From Halobacillus litoralis (lineage in GTDB: Bacteria; Bacillota; Bacilli; Bacillales; Halobacillaceae): a stretch of 64,000 nucleotides of DNA. The notes under the pieces were generated by a model that saw only the letters and a list, made by a program, of their open reading frames with translations, searched no databases and had not been told where the DNA came from. Below, one piece after another: positions 1 to 8,324 of this stretch. Numbering within the stretch: the stretch's first letter is position 1; each line of letters starts with the position of its first letter. The stretch is taken from positions 62,001 through 126,000 of the forward strand of contig NZ_JAIVKN010000001.1 of assembly GCF_020524025.1 (NCBI RefSeq), in the 5' to 3' direction. The position numbers were made by a program, and so were the translations under genes.

Positions 1-1
1 C

Positions 2-271
2 CTTGTGGCTAAGCAGGGAGTAAATGGGGTGTATACAGCAGACCCATTTACCAATCAGGATGCTAAGTTATACGGGACCCTGAATTATAATGATATCCTC
101 CTTCACAATATTCAGGTCATGGATCAATCCGCACTCCTTCTTGCTAGAGATCACCGGATTCCGGTTCACATTTTTAATTTTGATCAGGCTGGCGTTATGA
201 AAAGAGTTTGCGAAGGAACCGATGCGGGTACGCTTATATCTCATGGACCATCCAAATTTCAAGATGAATAA
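2..271 (+). CDS. pyrH: UMP kinase, C-terminal part (partial at window edge)
   Basis: The open frame enters from the left edge and encodes about 89 C-terminal residues. They resemble the end of bacterial UMP kinase (UMP to UDP, amino-acid-kinase fold): a GVNGVYTADP segment that contacts nucleotide, VMDQSALLLARD, IPVHIFNF and a terminal GTLIS. In most Bacillaceae pyrH is followed by frr; here it is followed by an aminotransferase gene. This could therefore be a second, displaced copy or a related amino-acid kinase. The start and N-terminal half lie outside the window. Confidence 0.8.
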   Translation, partial: LVAKQGVNGVYTADPFTNQDAKLYGTLNYNDILLHNIQVMDQSALLLARDHRIPVHIFNFDQAGVMKRVCEGTDAGTLISHGPSKFQDE

Positions 272-375
272 TAAGTTTAGACAGAAAAGAGACAATTTTC
301 AAAAGATCGACCATTTTGGGGTCTTTTTCTGATAAACTAGTCGTTAACCTGAAAAGTAAGTTGAGGAGGTAGGAG

Positions 376-1266
376 ATGGCTATTTACAACCACATTTTGA
401 CAGAAAATCAATTTGTTGAACAGAATGATCTGCGCTACCCTTTTGAAGAAAGAGGTCTCCAATTTGGAGATGGGATCTACGAAGTGATTCGAGTGTATGA
501 AGGAAGGTATTACTTAATAGATGAGCATATCGAACGTTTATACCGTTCAGCTGCCGCAATTAAAATTCATATGCCGTTCAATAAAGAAGAGATGTATAAG
601 CGCTTGGATGAACTCCTCGAAAAAAATGAAGTAAAATCAGATGCCAAAGTGTATATGCAGATTACAAGAGGGTCTGCCCCGAGGGATCACGCATTCCCTG
701 ATGGTACGGAGGCAAACCTCTATGCGTATGTTAAGGACCTGGAGAGGCCGGTCGACCATTTGAAACAAGGTGTAACAGCCATTACCCATGAAGATGTGAG
801 ATGGGATTGGTGTTATATTAAGAGTTTAAATTTACTTCCTAACGTTCTTGCAAAACAAACGGCTAAAGAGAAGGACAGTTATGAAGCCATTCTCCATAAG
901 AATGGTGAGGTGACAGAGTGCAGTTCTTCCAATGTTTACCTTGTACGTAATGGAAAAGTTTACACACATCCTGCCAAAAAGAACATTTTACACGGGTGTG
1001 TACGTATGAGAGTGGAAGCTTTTTGTCAGCAGGAGAACATCGAATTTATTGAGGAGCCTTTCCAACTGGAGGATCTCATGTATGCAGATGAGCTGTTCTT
1101 ATCAAGCAGTACTTCAGAAGTAATGCCGATTTTAAAAGTGGATAGTCAAGTGATTGGAAACGGTGTGCCGGGTCCTGTTACACGGTTACTACAAAAATGC
1201 TACGAAACAGATGCGCGTATTCCCGCACACGCTTCGGCTTTCCAAAATCTTCGCATAGCAGAATAG
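376..1266 (+). CDS. dat: D-alanine aminotransferase
   Basis: The 296-residue product is a fold-type IV PLP enzyme that interconverts D-alanine and 2-oxoglutarate with pyruvate and D-glutamate, feeding peptidoglycan. It shows the family N-terminal GLQFGDGIYEVIRVY block. The PLP-binding lysine is about residue 149 in CYIKSLNLLPN, and TECSSSNVYLV and ELFLSSSTSEVMPI are cofactor and substrate loops. The start is ATG behind GAGGAGGTAGGAG. In B. subtilis the equivalent gene is yheM, near yheL, and a YheL-like transporter lies further along this window. A strong terminator follows directly. Branched-chain aminotransferase is less likely given the length and motifs. Confidence 0.92.
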   Translation: MAIYNHILTENQFVEQNDLRYPFEERGLQFGDGIYEVIRVYEGRYYLIDEHIERLYRSAAAIKIHMPFNKEEMYKRLDELLEKNEVKSDAKVYMQITRGSAPRDHAFPDGTEANLYAYVKDLERPVDHLKQGVTAITHEDVRWDWCYIKSLNLLPNVLAKQTAKEKDSYEAILHKNGEVTECSSSNVYLVRNGKVYTHPAKKNILHGCVRMRVEAFCQQENIEFIEEPFQLEDLMYADELFLSSSTSEVMPILKVDSQVIGNGVPGPVTRLLQKCYETDARIPAHASAFQNLRIAE

Positions 1267-1273
1267 GAACGGG

Positions 1274-1307
1274 AACCGGCAGATTTAGATCTGCCGGTTA
1301 TTTTTTT
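1274..1307 (+). terminator. Rho-independent terminator of dat
   Basis: Two perfect 11-base arms (AACCGGCAGAT / ATCTGCCGGTT) with loop TTAG are followed by seven T. Confidence 0.93.
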
Positions 1308-1308
1308 G

Positions 1309-1488
1309 GCTCTGTTAAAGTCTGTTTGTGATTAAGCCCCTTATATGGGAAACAAGAAGCCGAAGTATTCAGATACTCCTAATATGGGAAAGCTGGACTT
1401 GAAACCGACTCGCTTTTCCGGTGGGAGCTTGGTGGGAAAGTCTTGAACAAACCTAATATAAAATAACAACACCGGGCTTTAACAGAGC
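1309..1488. mobile_element. MITE-like element with 12-bp terminal inverted repeats
   Basis: The 180-bp segment is bounded by GCTCTGTTAAAG at 1309-1320 and its exact reverse complement at 1477-1488. It holds no open reading frame of note. Inside are two copies of ATATGGGAAA and GC-rich hairpin-forming stretches. Size, perfect terminal repeats and lack of coding suggest a miniature non-autonomous element or the joined ends of a deleted insertion sequence. It lies just past the dat terminator. A target-site duplication is not clear because both flanks are T-rich. Confidence 0.55.
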
Positions 1489-1529
1489 TGCTTTTTTAAA
1501 TCTTTGAATGAATGTGTTTTAATGGGATG

Positions 1530-1538
1530 TGCTATAAT
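1530..1538 (+). promoter_or_regulatory. Extended -10 promoter for the gene at 1570
   Basis: TGC followed by a perfect TATAAT lies about 30 bases before the start codon. No good -35 hexamer is seen at 17 bases, which fits an extended -10 type. Confidence 0.55.
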
Positions 1539-1569
1539 GCTAGTGAAATCATTGAAAGGAGTGAGATAA

Positions 1570-2010
1570 TTGGCAAATGTTAAGTTAGAAATGACAAAAG
1601 AGCAATATGAGACACTGGTAGAAGCAGTCTTTTTAGGTACGTGGATGGTGAACTCTACAAAGATGGAGCTCGATGAAGCGTTTGAAGATGTCCGTGAGCT
1701 TGTATTGTCTAAATATAAAGAAGCAAATCTTGAGGATCGTATCAGCTATCAAGAACAGATCGGAGTCCATGATCTTGATGTTGATTATGAATCCAAGCTT
1801 TTAGATACTTATGTAGAAGAATATGACGAATTCAGCTTTTGGGATAAGCTGGTTGAAAAGTTAGCTCAAAAAGAAATGACAGAACTTTATGGAACGCTTG
1901 ACGGTGAAATGACGGAAGAGCAAATGGAAAAACGTCTGGAAATTGAAGAAAGAATCGGTCGTAAGTTAGAGGAGACAGGTGTAACACGACTTTCTTTTGA
2001 TAATGAATAG
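1570..2010 (+). CDS. Conserved hypothetical acidic protein
   Basis: The 146-residue product is strongly acidic and predicted mostly helical. There is no signal peptide, membrane segment or recognisable catalytic motif. The start is TTG behind AAAGGAGTGAG at a normal distance. The gene is single, with its own promoter and a shared convergent terminator. I do not recognise a named family. Acidic composition is common in salt-adapted Bacillaceae and does not by itself suggest a function. Confidence 0.75.
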   Translation: MANVKLEMTKEQYETLVEAVFLGTWMVNSTKMELDEAFEDVRELVLSKYKEANLEDRISYQEQIGVHDLDVDYESKLLDTYVEEYDEFSFWDKLVEKLAQKEMTELYGTLDGEMTEEQMEKRLEIEERIGRKLEETGVTRLSFDNE

Positions 2011-2015
2011 ACAAC

Positions 2016-2046
2016 AAAAAGCGTGATCATAAGGATCACGCTTTTT
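2016..2046. terminator. Bidirectional terminator
   Basis: AAAAAGCGTGATC / GATCACGCTTTTT with a 5-base loop lies between convergent genes and has a T run in both directions. Confidence 0.92.
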
Positions 2047-2668
2047 GATGAACTTTTCCAGGTTCTGTCCATATCTTTGCGATTGGACGAGCCCATTGAA
2101 AGGACCATTGAATAAGGGGTCCGAGAAGGAGGGCAACAATTAGGGTGCCGAATCCTACAGGAGCTCCTAATAAAAAGCCGATAAGAGCCATGCCTGACTC
2201 TGAGAAAATTCGAATGGAGCTCTTCGATTGATTCGTTTTTTCATTCATGATCATCATAAAGTGATCAAGCGGAATACGTGGAAATGGAGTACGTAAATAA
2301 ACAGAAATACCAATCGCTGTGGCGAGTAAGCCAAGTGTAAAAATTCCCCATTGTGCCCACCAGGATTCATAACTCATATTTTCCAAAAAACCATAAAGAA
2401 AAATATCAAGTGTTCGTCCGCGTACAATGATCGGGATGAGTGACTCGTATTGGGGGCGTTTATTCTCCAGTTTTGCGTTTACCAATAGGAGGATAACAAA
2501 AGCAACGATCATGACACTGCCGACGGTAACAGGTAAATGCATAGATAAACCGACAGCTATACTATCCCCAGGCCCTACACCGAGTCCGGATTTAATGATT
2601 AAAGCAAGACCAAGACTGGATAGGACAAGGCCAGCTAAATAAATGATGAAGAGGAAAAAATACTTCAT
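2036..2668 (-). CDS. YczE/YyaS-family integral membrane protein
   Basis: The 210-residue product is polytopic with about five hydrophobic segments. It matches the YczE/YyaS family: an N-terminal LSSLGLALIIKSGLGVGPGDSI-type segment, then a repeat-like region with RTPFPRIPLDH and a Gly/Pro-rich GAPVGFGTLI. B. subtilis YczE is linked to Sfp and lipopeptide production, but the biochemical role of the family is unknown. The start is placed at ATG 2668, preceded by AAGGAGACTCTT; the open frame extends 23 codons further upstream without a ribosome binding site. It is divergent from the reductase gene. Confidence 0.78.
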   Translation of the reverse strand: MKYFFLFIIYLAGLVLSSLGLALIIKSGLGVGPGDSIAVGLSMHLPVTVGSVMIVAFVILLLVNAKLENKRPQYESLIPIIVRGRTLDIFLYGFLENMSYESWWAQWGIFTLGLLATAIGISVYLRTPFPRIPLDHFMMIMNEKTNQSKSSIRIFSESGMALIGFLLGAPVGFGTLIVALLLGPLIQWSFQWARPIAKIWTEPGKVHQKA

Positions 2669-2814
2669 AAGAGTCTCCTTTACACTGACACATTTGCTCC
2701 GTTTATCATATCGCTTGGGAGAAGTCATGTAAAGCAATGGGGGCGGGTCCCTACGTTTTTGTTATAGATCTTAGGGAAGAACAAATAATAAGTACAATTG
2801 AGAGGGGTATGTTT

Positions 2815-3573
2815 ATGCAATATGCAGTTATAACAGGGATTTCCCGGGGGTTAGGGGAAGCTGTTGCAAAACAATTCATTGAAAAAGGTGTAAATATTAT
2901 CGGGGTTTCTCGTTCTGAAAATGATCAGCTGAATGCTTCAGCTGAAGATGCGGGTGTTCGTTATTCTCATGTATCATGTGATTTGAGTGATCCTGAACAA
3001 TTAGAAGAAGGATTAAAGGCAATTTCCAGCTATGTGTTTGAGGAGACAACAGAATACGTATACCTCATTAATAACGCTGGTGTAGTAGAACCTATAGATA
3101 CTGTAGGAAGATTAAATCCGGAAACTGTAACTAAGCATATGCAGGTGAATGTAACAGCCCCTATTTTATTAGTGAATCATTTGTTGCCTATTGCAAATAA
3201 GCATCATATCCCAATGGGAATTATCAATATAACATCTGGTGCCGCAGAAAAAACAATCCATGGCTGGAGTACATATAGCAGCTCCAAAGCCGCTATCAAT
3301 CGATTTACAGAAACCCTTGCTCTTGAGCAAAAAGAACAGGAACATCTGATATTAGCTTACAGTCCAGGTGTTATGGACACAGAGATGCAGGAAGATATTC
3401 GTTCCTCATCCGAAGAAGCTTTCGCAGACGTTGAAAAGTTTCGCAAACTAAAAGAAGAAGGTTCTCTTCGTTCCCCGGAAAAAGTGGCAGAGGTGCTCAT
3501 GGATTTAATTAGTAAGCCTGAACAAATTGAAAATGGAAAAGTCTACAAGCTTTATGATTTAGTAAAGGATTAG
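2815..3573 (+). CDS. SDR-family reductase, YueD-like benzil reductase
   Basis: The 252-residue classical short-chain dehydrogenase has a GISRGLG nucleotide-binding loop near the N-terminus, NNAG, an active-site Ser in NITSGAA, and the YSSSK pair (Tyr and Lys). It resembles B. subtilis YueD, an (S)-benzoin-forming benzil reductase, although sepiapterin-reductase-like enzymes share this pattern. An in-frame ATG at 2809 lies only about one base past GAGAGGGG, so ATG 2815 is the better start. The natural substrate cannot be told from sequence. The gene is monocistronic with a bidirectional terminator downstream. Confidence 0.82.
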   Translation: MQYAVITGISRGLGEAVAKQFIEKGVNIIGVSRSENDQLNASAEDAGVRYSHVSCDLSDPEQLEEGLKAISSYVFEETTEYVYLINNAGVVEPIDTVGRLNPETVTKHMQVNVTAPILLVNHLLPIANKHHIPMGIINITSGAAEKTIHGWSTYSSSKAAINRFTETLALEQKEQEHLILAYSPGVMDTEMQEDIRSSSEEAFADVEKFRKLKEEGSLRSPEKVAEVLMDLISKPEQIENGKVYKLYDLVKD

Positions 3574-3668
3574 GATCTGTTACGTGTAGAGCTGATTCTT
3601 TGTAAAATGAGCCTGTAAGCTGCAGAGATTTAGGAAAAGAAATGGATACCTTTGTTTGATTGAACAAT

Positions 3669-3701
3669 AAAAAGACAGGGATCAGCTGAGCCCTGTCTTT
3701 T
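3669..3701. terminator. Bidirectional terminator
   Basis: AAAAGACAGGG / CCCTGTCTTTT arms enclose a 10-base loop between two convergent genes. Confidence 0.85.
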
Positions 3702-3758
3702 CTATTTCAGTATTCCGTTTTGTTTGAAGCGGCAGTATTCCAGACATTAATCACTGCT

Positions 3759-4736
3759 TTAATGTTCAACGATCTTAATTGATGCATTGCCATCCCGCGC
3801 TTTAATCTCAACCCTGCCTCCGATAGGAAATGTGAATCTTGGAGTGGTGTGACCAAAATCAACATCAGCGATGACAGGAATTCGGTCCAATTCCTTTTTA
3901 GAATGAATAATAGCTTTTAATGTATTTGTGTCCATTTGTGAAGCTTTCTGGAATCTTCCAATTACTATGCCATTCACCTTTTCAAAACCTTTTTGATGAA
4001 TTAAGGACTGTAGATCACGGTCGAATGTCGGTGGGTTGGACAGCATGTCGTCTTCAAGGAATAAGATGGACTCTTCCAGTGGTGGCATAAACCCCGTTCC
4101 CTGCAGAAGGTTAAAGGTACATAGATTCCCTCCTATGGAAGTACCGCTTGCTGATCCTTCATGAATGATTTCATACCCTTGATTTGAGTGGAATCTTCGG
4201 TCTTCTTGATTGATATACCAAAGATCATCACTCCACTCTTCAGCAGGTTCAATTGATATAGGTTCAGACTTTGTTACAATGTTTTTGAAATATTCGTAAG
4301 TGTAGTCGATGCCCTTTTCCATACCAAAGGAAGAAAAGTGTGGACCACTGTAAGTTACTAGTCCTGCCTTTTTGTAGATACTGTTGGTCAATATAGTTAT
4401 ATCTGAAAAACCACAGAAAATTTTAGGGTTCTGTCTGATTGTTTCAAAATCAATAGAACTCAGTAATTGATTGCTGTCGTATCCACCCAGGGTGGTCAGG
4501 ATAGCTTTAACGTTCTCATCTAGAAAAGCTTCATGTAAATCATTCACTCTGTGTTCAATTGAATTGGATATATGGGCAGAGTCTTCATGAGCATATGTAC
4601 TGAACGTCACACGAAATCCTAAACGATTTAATCGTTCAACAGCCAGCTTCTGCTGGTCCAAGGCTACGATAGCGAGACTCTTAGCTGGTGAAATAACGCG
4701 GATCTCATCACCTTTACGTAACTTATCTGGAAACAT
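3759..4736 (-). CDS. S66-family peptidase (LD-carboxypeptidase / MccF-like)
   Basis: The 325-residue product matches family S66. The proposed triad is Ser111 in GFSDITIL, Glu228 in LFLEDD and His296 in DFGHTTPRFTFP; TTLGGYDSNQLL is the usual N-terminal loop. S66 enzymes either trim murein tetrapeptides during cell-wall recycling (LdcA) or cleave acylated aminoacyl-nucleotide antibiotics such as microcin C (MccF). The start is ATG with GAGGAAC just upstream. No murein-recycling or microcin gene is adjacent, so neither role is favoured. No signal peptide is seen, so it should act in the cytoplasm. Confidence 0.85.
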   Translation of the reverse strand: MFPDKLRKGDEIRVISPAKSLAIVALDQQKLAVERLNRLGFRVTFSTYAHEDSAHISNSIEHRVNDLHEAFLDENVKAILTTLGGYDSNQLLSSIDFETIRQNPKIFCGFSDITILTNSIYKKAGLVTYSGPHFSSFGMEKGIDYTYEYFKNIVTKSEPISIEPAEEWSDDLWYINQEDRRFHSNQGYEIIHEGSASGTSIGGNLCTFNLLQGTGFMPPLEESILFLEDDMLSNPPTFDRDLQSLIHQKGFEKVNGIVIGRFQKASQMDTNTLKAIIHSKKELDRIPVIADVDFGHTTPRFTFPIGGRVEIKARDGNASIKIVEH

Positions 4737-4831
4737 AGAAGTTCCTCCTTTTTCAGATTCAGGCCCTATACAAAAACTACTGTGCGTGGGGATTATAAAA
4801 AGCAGGGTTTAATTAAAGATCTTTGCTGCAG

Positions 4832-5365
4832 TTATGACACTATCTCTCTTCGGGTGTATGTAAGCAGAAGCATTCCATCGGGATAAGGTTGAACATGAGT
4901 TAAAGAAAGATCCTCTTCCTGGCTGCTATGTTGAAAGAGAGGTATCCCTTTACCGATGAGAGTGGGTTGAATAACCAGTTGATATTCATCAATCAATTTG
5001 AGCTCGATAAACTCATGAATTAATTGAGCACCGCCAACTACCCATATATTTTGATTCTGTTCTCCTTTTAGAATGTTTACCAGAGGCTTGACTTGTTCCG
5101 GCTGTATGTAGGTTCCATGTTGGTCATTGCCTTCCTTCGCATTGCTGACTATATAGATATCTTTCTTCTTATAAGGAAACTCATCGGCTGATTCAAGGAT
5201 CCGCTCATAAGTTTTTCGTCCCAAAAAAACCGTACCTACAGATTCATAAAGACGTTCATAGCCGTAGTCTTCGTCTGTATCGTCCCAAAGCCAGTCAATT
5301 TCTCCATTCTCCCTTGCTATGTACCCATCCAGACTCTGGGCGATATATAAAATCACTTTTCCCAT
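4832..5365 (-). CDS. RibD C-terminal / DHFR-like reductase
   Basis: The 177-residue product has the dihydrofolate-reductase fold of the RibD-C group: N-terminal YIAQSLDGYIARENGEIDWL, VFLGRKTYE (NADPH contact), and IWVVGGAQLIHEF. B. subtilis YyaP and YwjB are similar uncharacterised proteins. It is shorter than riboflavin RibD, lacks the deaminase domain, and sits alone, so a housekeeping folate or riboflavin role is not supported. The start is ATG preceded by GGAGGTTAGAA. The upstream neighbour on the other strand is the ABC-F gene. Confidence 0.82.
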   Translation of the reverse strand: MGKVILYIAQSLDGYIARENGEIDWLWDDTDEDYGYERLYESVGTVFLGRKTYERILESADEFPYKKKDIYIVSNAKEGNDQHGTYIQPEQVKPLVNILKGEQNQNIWVVGGAQLIHEFIELKLIDEYQLVIQPTLIGKGIPLFQHSSQEEDLSLTHVQPYPDGMLLLTYTRREIVS

Positions 5366-5399
5366 TTCTAACCTCCATGACTATGTATTCAGAATTATC

Positions 5400-5429
5400 T
5401 TGATTTTACGGATAAAACCATCATATAAT
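5400..5429 (+). promoter_or_regulatory. Sigma-A promoter of the ABC-F gene
   Basis: TTGATT at 5400-5405 and a perfect TATAAT at 5424-5429 are separated by 18 bases. Transcription should start near 5436, giving a leader of about 310 bases. Confidence 0.75.
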
Positions 5430-5435
5430 AAACCT

Positions 5436-5743
5436 AACTAAAAAAGAAGGGACTGAAGATTAAAGCAATGAAGTACTAATCCTGCTGTACACGAGTATAT
5501 GAATACGATATTTACTCGTTCCAGATACAGGATTGGTCTGTCCTTTTTTATTCATTCTTTGTTTATCCATGTACAGGGCTAAGGGGAAAGGCTTCTTTCG
5601 CTCAGCCTCATTTACAGGAGTAACAACAAAGTTTTTTAAGAAGGAATCTATTGCTTTTTTTCTTATCCCTGACGTATGTCTGGATTTTTAAAAGTGATGG
5701 AAATAGACAAAATCTCTCTGGAACGCTTAGGGAGGTTTTTTTT
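5436..5743 (+). promoter_or_regulatory. Structured leader / candidate attenuator of the ABC-F gene
   Basis: The leader contains a three-codon reading frame (Met-Lys-Tyr-stop, 5468-5479) whose stop overlaps the 5' arm AATCCTG (5478-5484). That arm pairs with CAGGATT (5528-5534) and encloses the hairpin ACGAGTA / TACTCGT (5491-5497 / 5513-5519). TGTCCTTTTTTATT follows at once, as in a terminator. AAGGGAC at 5447-5453 can also pair with GTCCTTT at 5540-5546, giving an alternative fold. A second hairpin, CTCTCT / AGGGAG (5714-5719 / 5729-5734), covers the ribosome binding site and ends in eight T. Such leaders are known for ABC-F genes of Firmicutes, where ribosome stalling by antibiotics relieves termination. 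The exact mechanism here is inferred. Confidence 0.6.
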
Positions 5744-7324
5744 ATGCTTATGCTGAAGGCTGCAAATATTAAATATGAGATTGGTGAACGTTCCTTATTA
5801 AATATAAAGGAAATCAAGATTCATGAGGGTGAAAAGATTGGACTGGCAGGGAAGAACGGGGTGGGAAAGAGTCTGCTGATTCGTTATCTGCTGGGGGACA
5901 TTGATGGTAGCCGGAATGTAGAGCGGTATACTTCCTGCGGATGGATGAAGCAGTTGAATGAAGGTTCAGATGCTACTCTAAGCGGGGGAGAAAAAACATT
6001 GGCTGAATTAGAGGATTTGTTTGCAGAAAAGCAGGAGCTGTTATTTCTTGATGAGCCAACAAATAACTTAGATTGGATTCGTATAGAAGAACTTGAAGAC
6101 CAGCTTCTTCGTCATAGTGGAGCTTATGTCATTGTGTCTCATGACCGAAAGTTTCTGGATCGCACATGTAATAAAATATGGGAATTGGATCAAGGGAAAA
6201 TCTCCATTTATAATGGGAACTACACTTTTTACGAACAGCAGAAAGCTCGTGAACTTAAGCAGCAGTATGAGAAACACGGGAATTACATTCAGGAGAAAAA
6301 AAGGCTGGAGAAACGAATTCTTCAAAAACGCGCGCAGTCTAAAGGGATGAGAAAACCTCCAAAAAGGATGGGCAGTTCTGAATGGCAGCTCGGAAAAAAT
6401 AAGGCCGCTGCCCATCAGAAAAAAGTTGAACGAGTATCGAAGACATTGGAGAACCGTCTGAATCATATAGAAAAAGTTGAAAAGCCAATGGAGTGGGATC
6501 ACGTGAAAATGGAGTATCCCGCAATGCATGACAAACCATTTAAGGGGAGGATTGTTCAGCTGGGTGAAGAAGCCATTACTGCAGGTGAGCGGTTTTTGTT
6601 CAGGACTTCTAATCAGACGTTAAAAGCAGGGTCGAAAACCGCTTTAATAGGTGAAAATGGCTCTGGTAAGTCTACGTTAATTGGCGAATTATTACGTCGT
6701 GATGACTGGTTAAGGAAGCAGAATGATGTTGGATATTTCCATCAGGCACTGGAAGACCTGCCACTGACTAGTAAATTATATGATTATGTTAGTAAAGGAA
6801 GCCCATTATCAGAGTCAACCATCAGGATTATCTTAGCTCGATTGAAGTTTTTCGAGGAAGATATGAACAAAATAATTGCGCAGTTAAGTGGAGGAGAAAG
6901 GGTGAAAGCTTCCTTAGCGCGTTTGCTTGTCAGTAATACCTCCATTTTGATCTTAGATGAACCGACCAACCATTTGGATATAGAAGCCATTCAAGCATTA
7001 GAGCAACTGATCAACGATTATCCAGGAACGGTTCTTTTTGTGACTCATGATCGAATGTTTATAGAAAGAACAGCGGATCATCTCTGGATCATTGAGAAAG
7101 AAGAATTCAAAGAATTTCAAGGTACGTGGATAGAATGGCAGGAATATGTGAACAACCCACCAAAAGCTGCTGTTGATGAGGCTTATAATCGAATGACACT
7201 CGAGACGAAGCTCACAGAGTTGATCAGCCGCATAAGTGCACCAGGTCCAAAGCAAAACTTAGAAGAGTTGAATAAGGAATACGAAGAAACTTTATCTAAA
7301 TTAAAAAACATGAGACGGGGGTAA
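5744..7324 (+). CDS. ABC-F family ribosome-protection-type ATPase
   Basis: The 526-residue soluble protein has two ABC domains and no membrane segments. It has Walker A GKNGVGKS and GENGSGKS, signature motifs TLSGGEK and LSGGERV, and Walker B LLFLDEPTNN and ILDEPTNH. A long basic, helical inter-domain linker of about 80 residues lies near residues 185-265, with a C-terminal coiled coil. Size and linker resemble the Vga/VmlR/Msr antibiotic-resistance ABC-Fs, which enter the ribosomal E site and dislodge bound drugs. The first domain is shortened, as in VmlR and Vga. ATG 5744 has AGGGAGG eight bases upstream. Which drug class it counters cannot be read from sequence. Confidence 0.85.
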   Translation: MLMLKAANIKYEIGERSLLNIKEIKIHEGEKIGLAGKNGVGKSLLIRYLLGDIDGSRNVERYTSCGWMKQLNEGSDATLSGGEKTLAELEDLFAEKQELLFLDEPTNNLDWIRIEELEDQLLRHSGAYVIVSHDRKFLDRTCNKIWELDQGKISIYNGNYTFYEQQKARELKQQYEKHGNYIQEKKRLEKRILQKRAQSKGMRKPPKRMGSSEWQLGKNKAAAHQKKVERVSKTLENRLNHIEKVEKPMEWDHVKMEYPAMHDKPFKGRIVQLGEEAITAGERFLFRTSNQTLKAGSKTALIGENGSGKSTLIGELLRRDDWLRKQNDVGYFHQALEDLPLTSKLYDYVSKGSPLSESTIRIILARLKFFEEDMNKIIAQLSGGERVKASLARLLVSNTSILILDEPTNHLDIEAIQALEQLINDYPGTVLFVTHDRMFIERTADHLWIIEKEEFKEFQGTWIEWQEYVNNPPKAAVDEAYNRMTLETKLTELISRISAPGPKQNLEELNKEYEETLSKLKNMRRG

Positions 7325-7327
7325 TTT

Positions 7328-7359
7328 AAAAGCTGACGAAGCTCATTCGTCAGCTTTTT
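7328..7359 (+). terminator. Terminator of the ABC-F gene
   Basis: AAAAGCTGACGAA / TTCGTCAGCTTTTT with a 5-base loop. Confidence 0.92.
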
Positions 7360-7451
7360 ATTATTCAATATCTAGCATAGTAGTGATGTTTCACCATTAT
7401 AGAAGTAAGGGTAGATTCCTAAGACTTCATCTTTTAAATAAAGAGTCTTAC

Positions 7452-8324
7452 TTACGAAGCTCCGGCATTCTTCTTTGCTTCTTTGTTATTTTTTAAAAAC
7501 ATATAAAGCGATGCCCCGAAGATGGTGAAGTAACCAATTATGCTTAAAAGATCAGGAACTTGATTAAATAGGATGATACTGATTAAAGCCGAATAAACAA
7601 CAGTGGAGTAAAAGAATATGGATATCTCCCTGGCCGGTGCAAATTTGTAAGCGATGGTCAGGCCGAACTGACCTAAAGTTGCAAACGCTCCCGCAGACAG
7701 AAGATAGACCCATTGCTTTAAGCTCATTGGTTCATAAAAAGCAATGGTGAATGGCAGCAGGGTCACTGTGGTAAAGAATGAGAAATAAAACACGATGGTA
7801 TAGAATTTTTCTTTATCCCCCAGGACACGTAATAACGTATACGCGCCTGCTGCAAAGACTGCGGAAAATATTCCTGATAAGTAAGGGATAAACTCTAAGG
7901 AAAACGCTGGTTTAATGATAAATAACGTCCCTATAAAAGCAATGATAATAGCAATGATCTGGTACAACCTTGCTTTTTCTTTTAGGAATATGGCTGAAAA
8001 AATGATAAGTAAGAACGGGCTCAGCTTGTTTAGCATATCGGCATCGGAAAGAACGAGATTATCGATTGCGTAAAAGAACAAAACCATTCCTATCGTTCCT
8101 AAAGCAGAGCGTGAGAGTAGTAATTTCTGGTTTTCCTTTTTTCCAAAGAGACGCTCTTTGTTATAACGTACAAATGCAAAAGCAATGATTGCAGAAACCA
8201 CGTTCCTGAATAGTGTTTTTTGAACAGTCGGTACGTCTCCTGACAGCTTTACAAGCGCAGCCATCATAGAGAAGCCAAATGCTGATATAAGTAGTAAAAT
8301 AATTCCTTTATTACGATTGCTCAT
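7452..8324 (-). CDS. EamA/DMT-family permease
   Basis: The 290-residue product has ten predicted membrane helices in two EamA repeats, the usual drug/metabolite transporter layout. An early ISAFGFSMMAALVKL and the second-repeat end GQFGLTIAYKFAPAREISIF are typical. Substrates of this superfamily range from amino acids to nucleosides and cannot be assigned here. The start is ATG 8324, preceded by GGAGGAAC; the frame runs 61 codons further upstream without a ribosome binding site. The C-terminus is a short basic tail. It is divergent from the small gene at 8489. Confidence 0.85.
   Translation of the reverse strand: MSNRNKGIILLLISAFGFSMMAALVKLSGDVPTVQKTLFRNVVSAIIAFAFVRYNKERLFGKKENQKLLLSRSALGTIGMVLFFYAIDNLVLSDADMLNKLSPFLLIIFSAIFLKEKARLYQIIAIIIAFIGTLFIIKPAFSLEFIPYLSGIFSAVFAAGAYTLLRVLGDKEKFYTIVFYFSFFTTVTLLPFTIAFYEPMSLKQWVYLLSAGAFATLGQFGLTIAYKFAPAREISIFFYSTVVYSALISIILFNQVPDLLSIIGYFTIFGASLYMFLKNNKEAKKNAGAS

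Noticed and set aside
5499-5582. 27-codon frame in the ABC-F leader as the regulatory peptide
   Set aside because: Its ATG lies within a hairpin loop without a ribosome binding site and it runs across the terminator; the three-codon frame upstream is the better candidate, though not proven.
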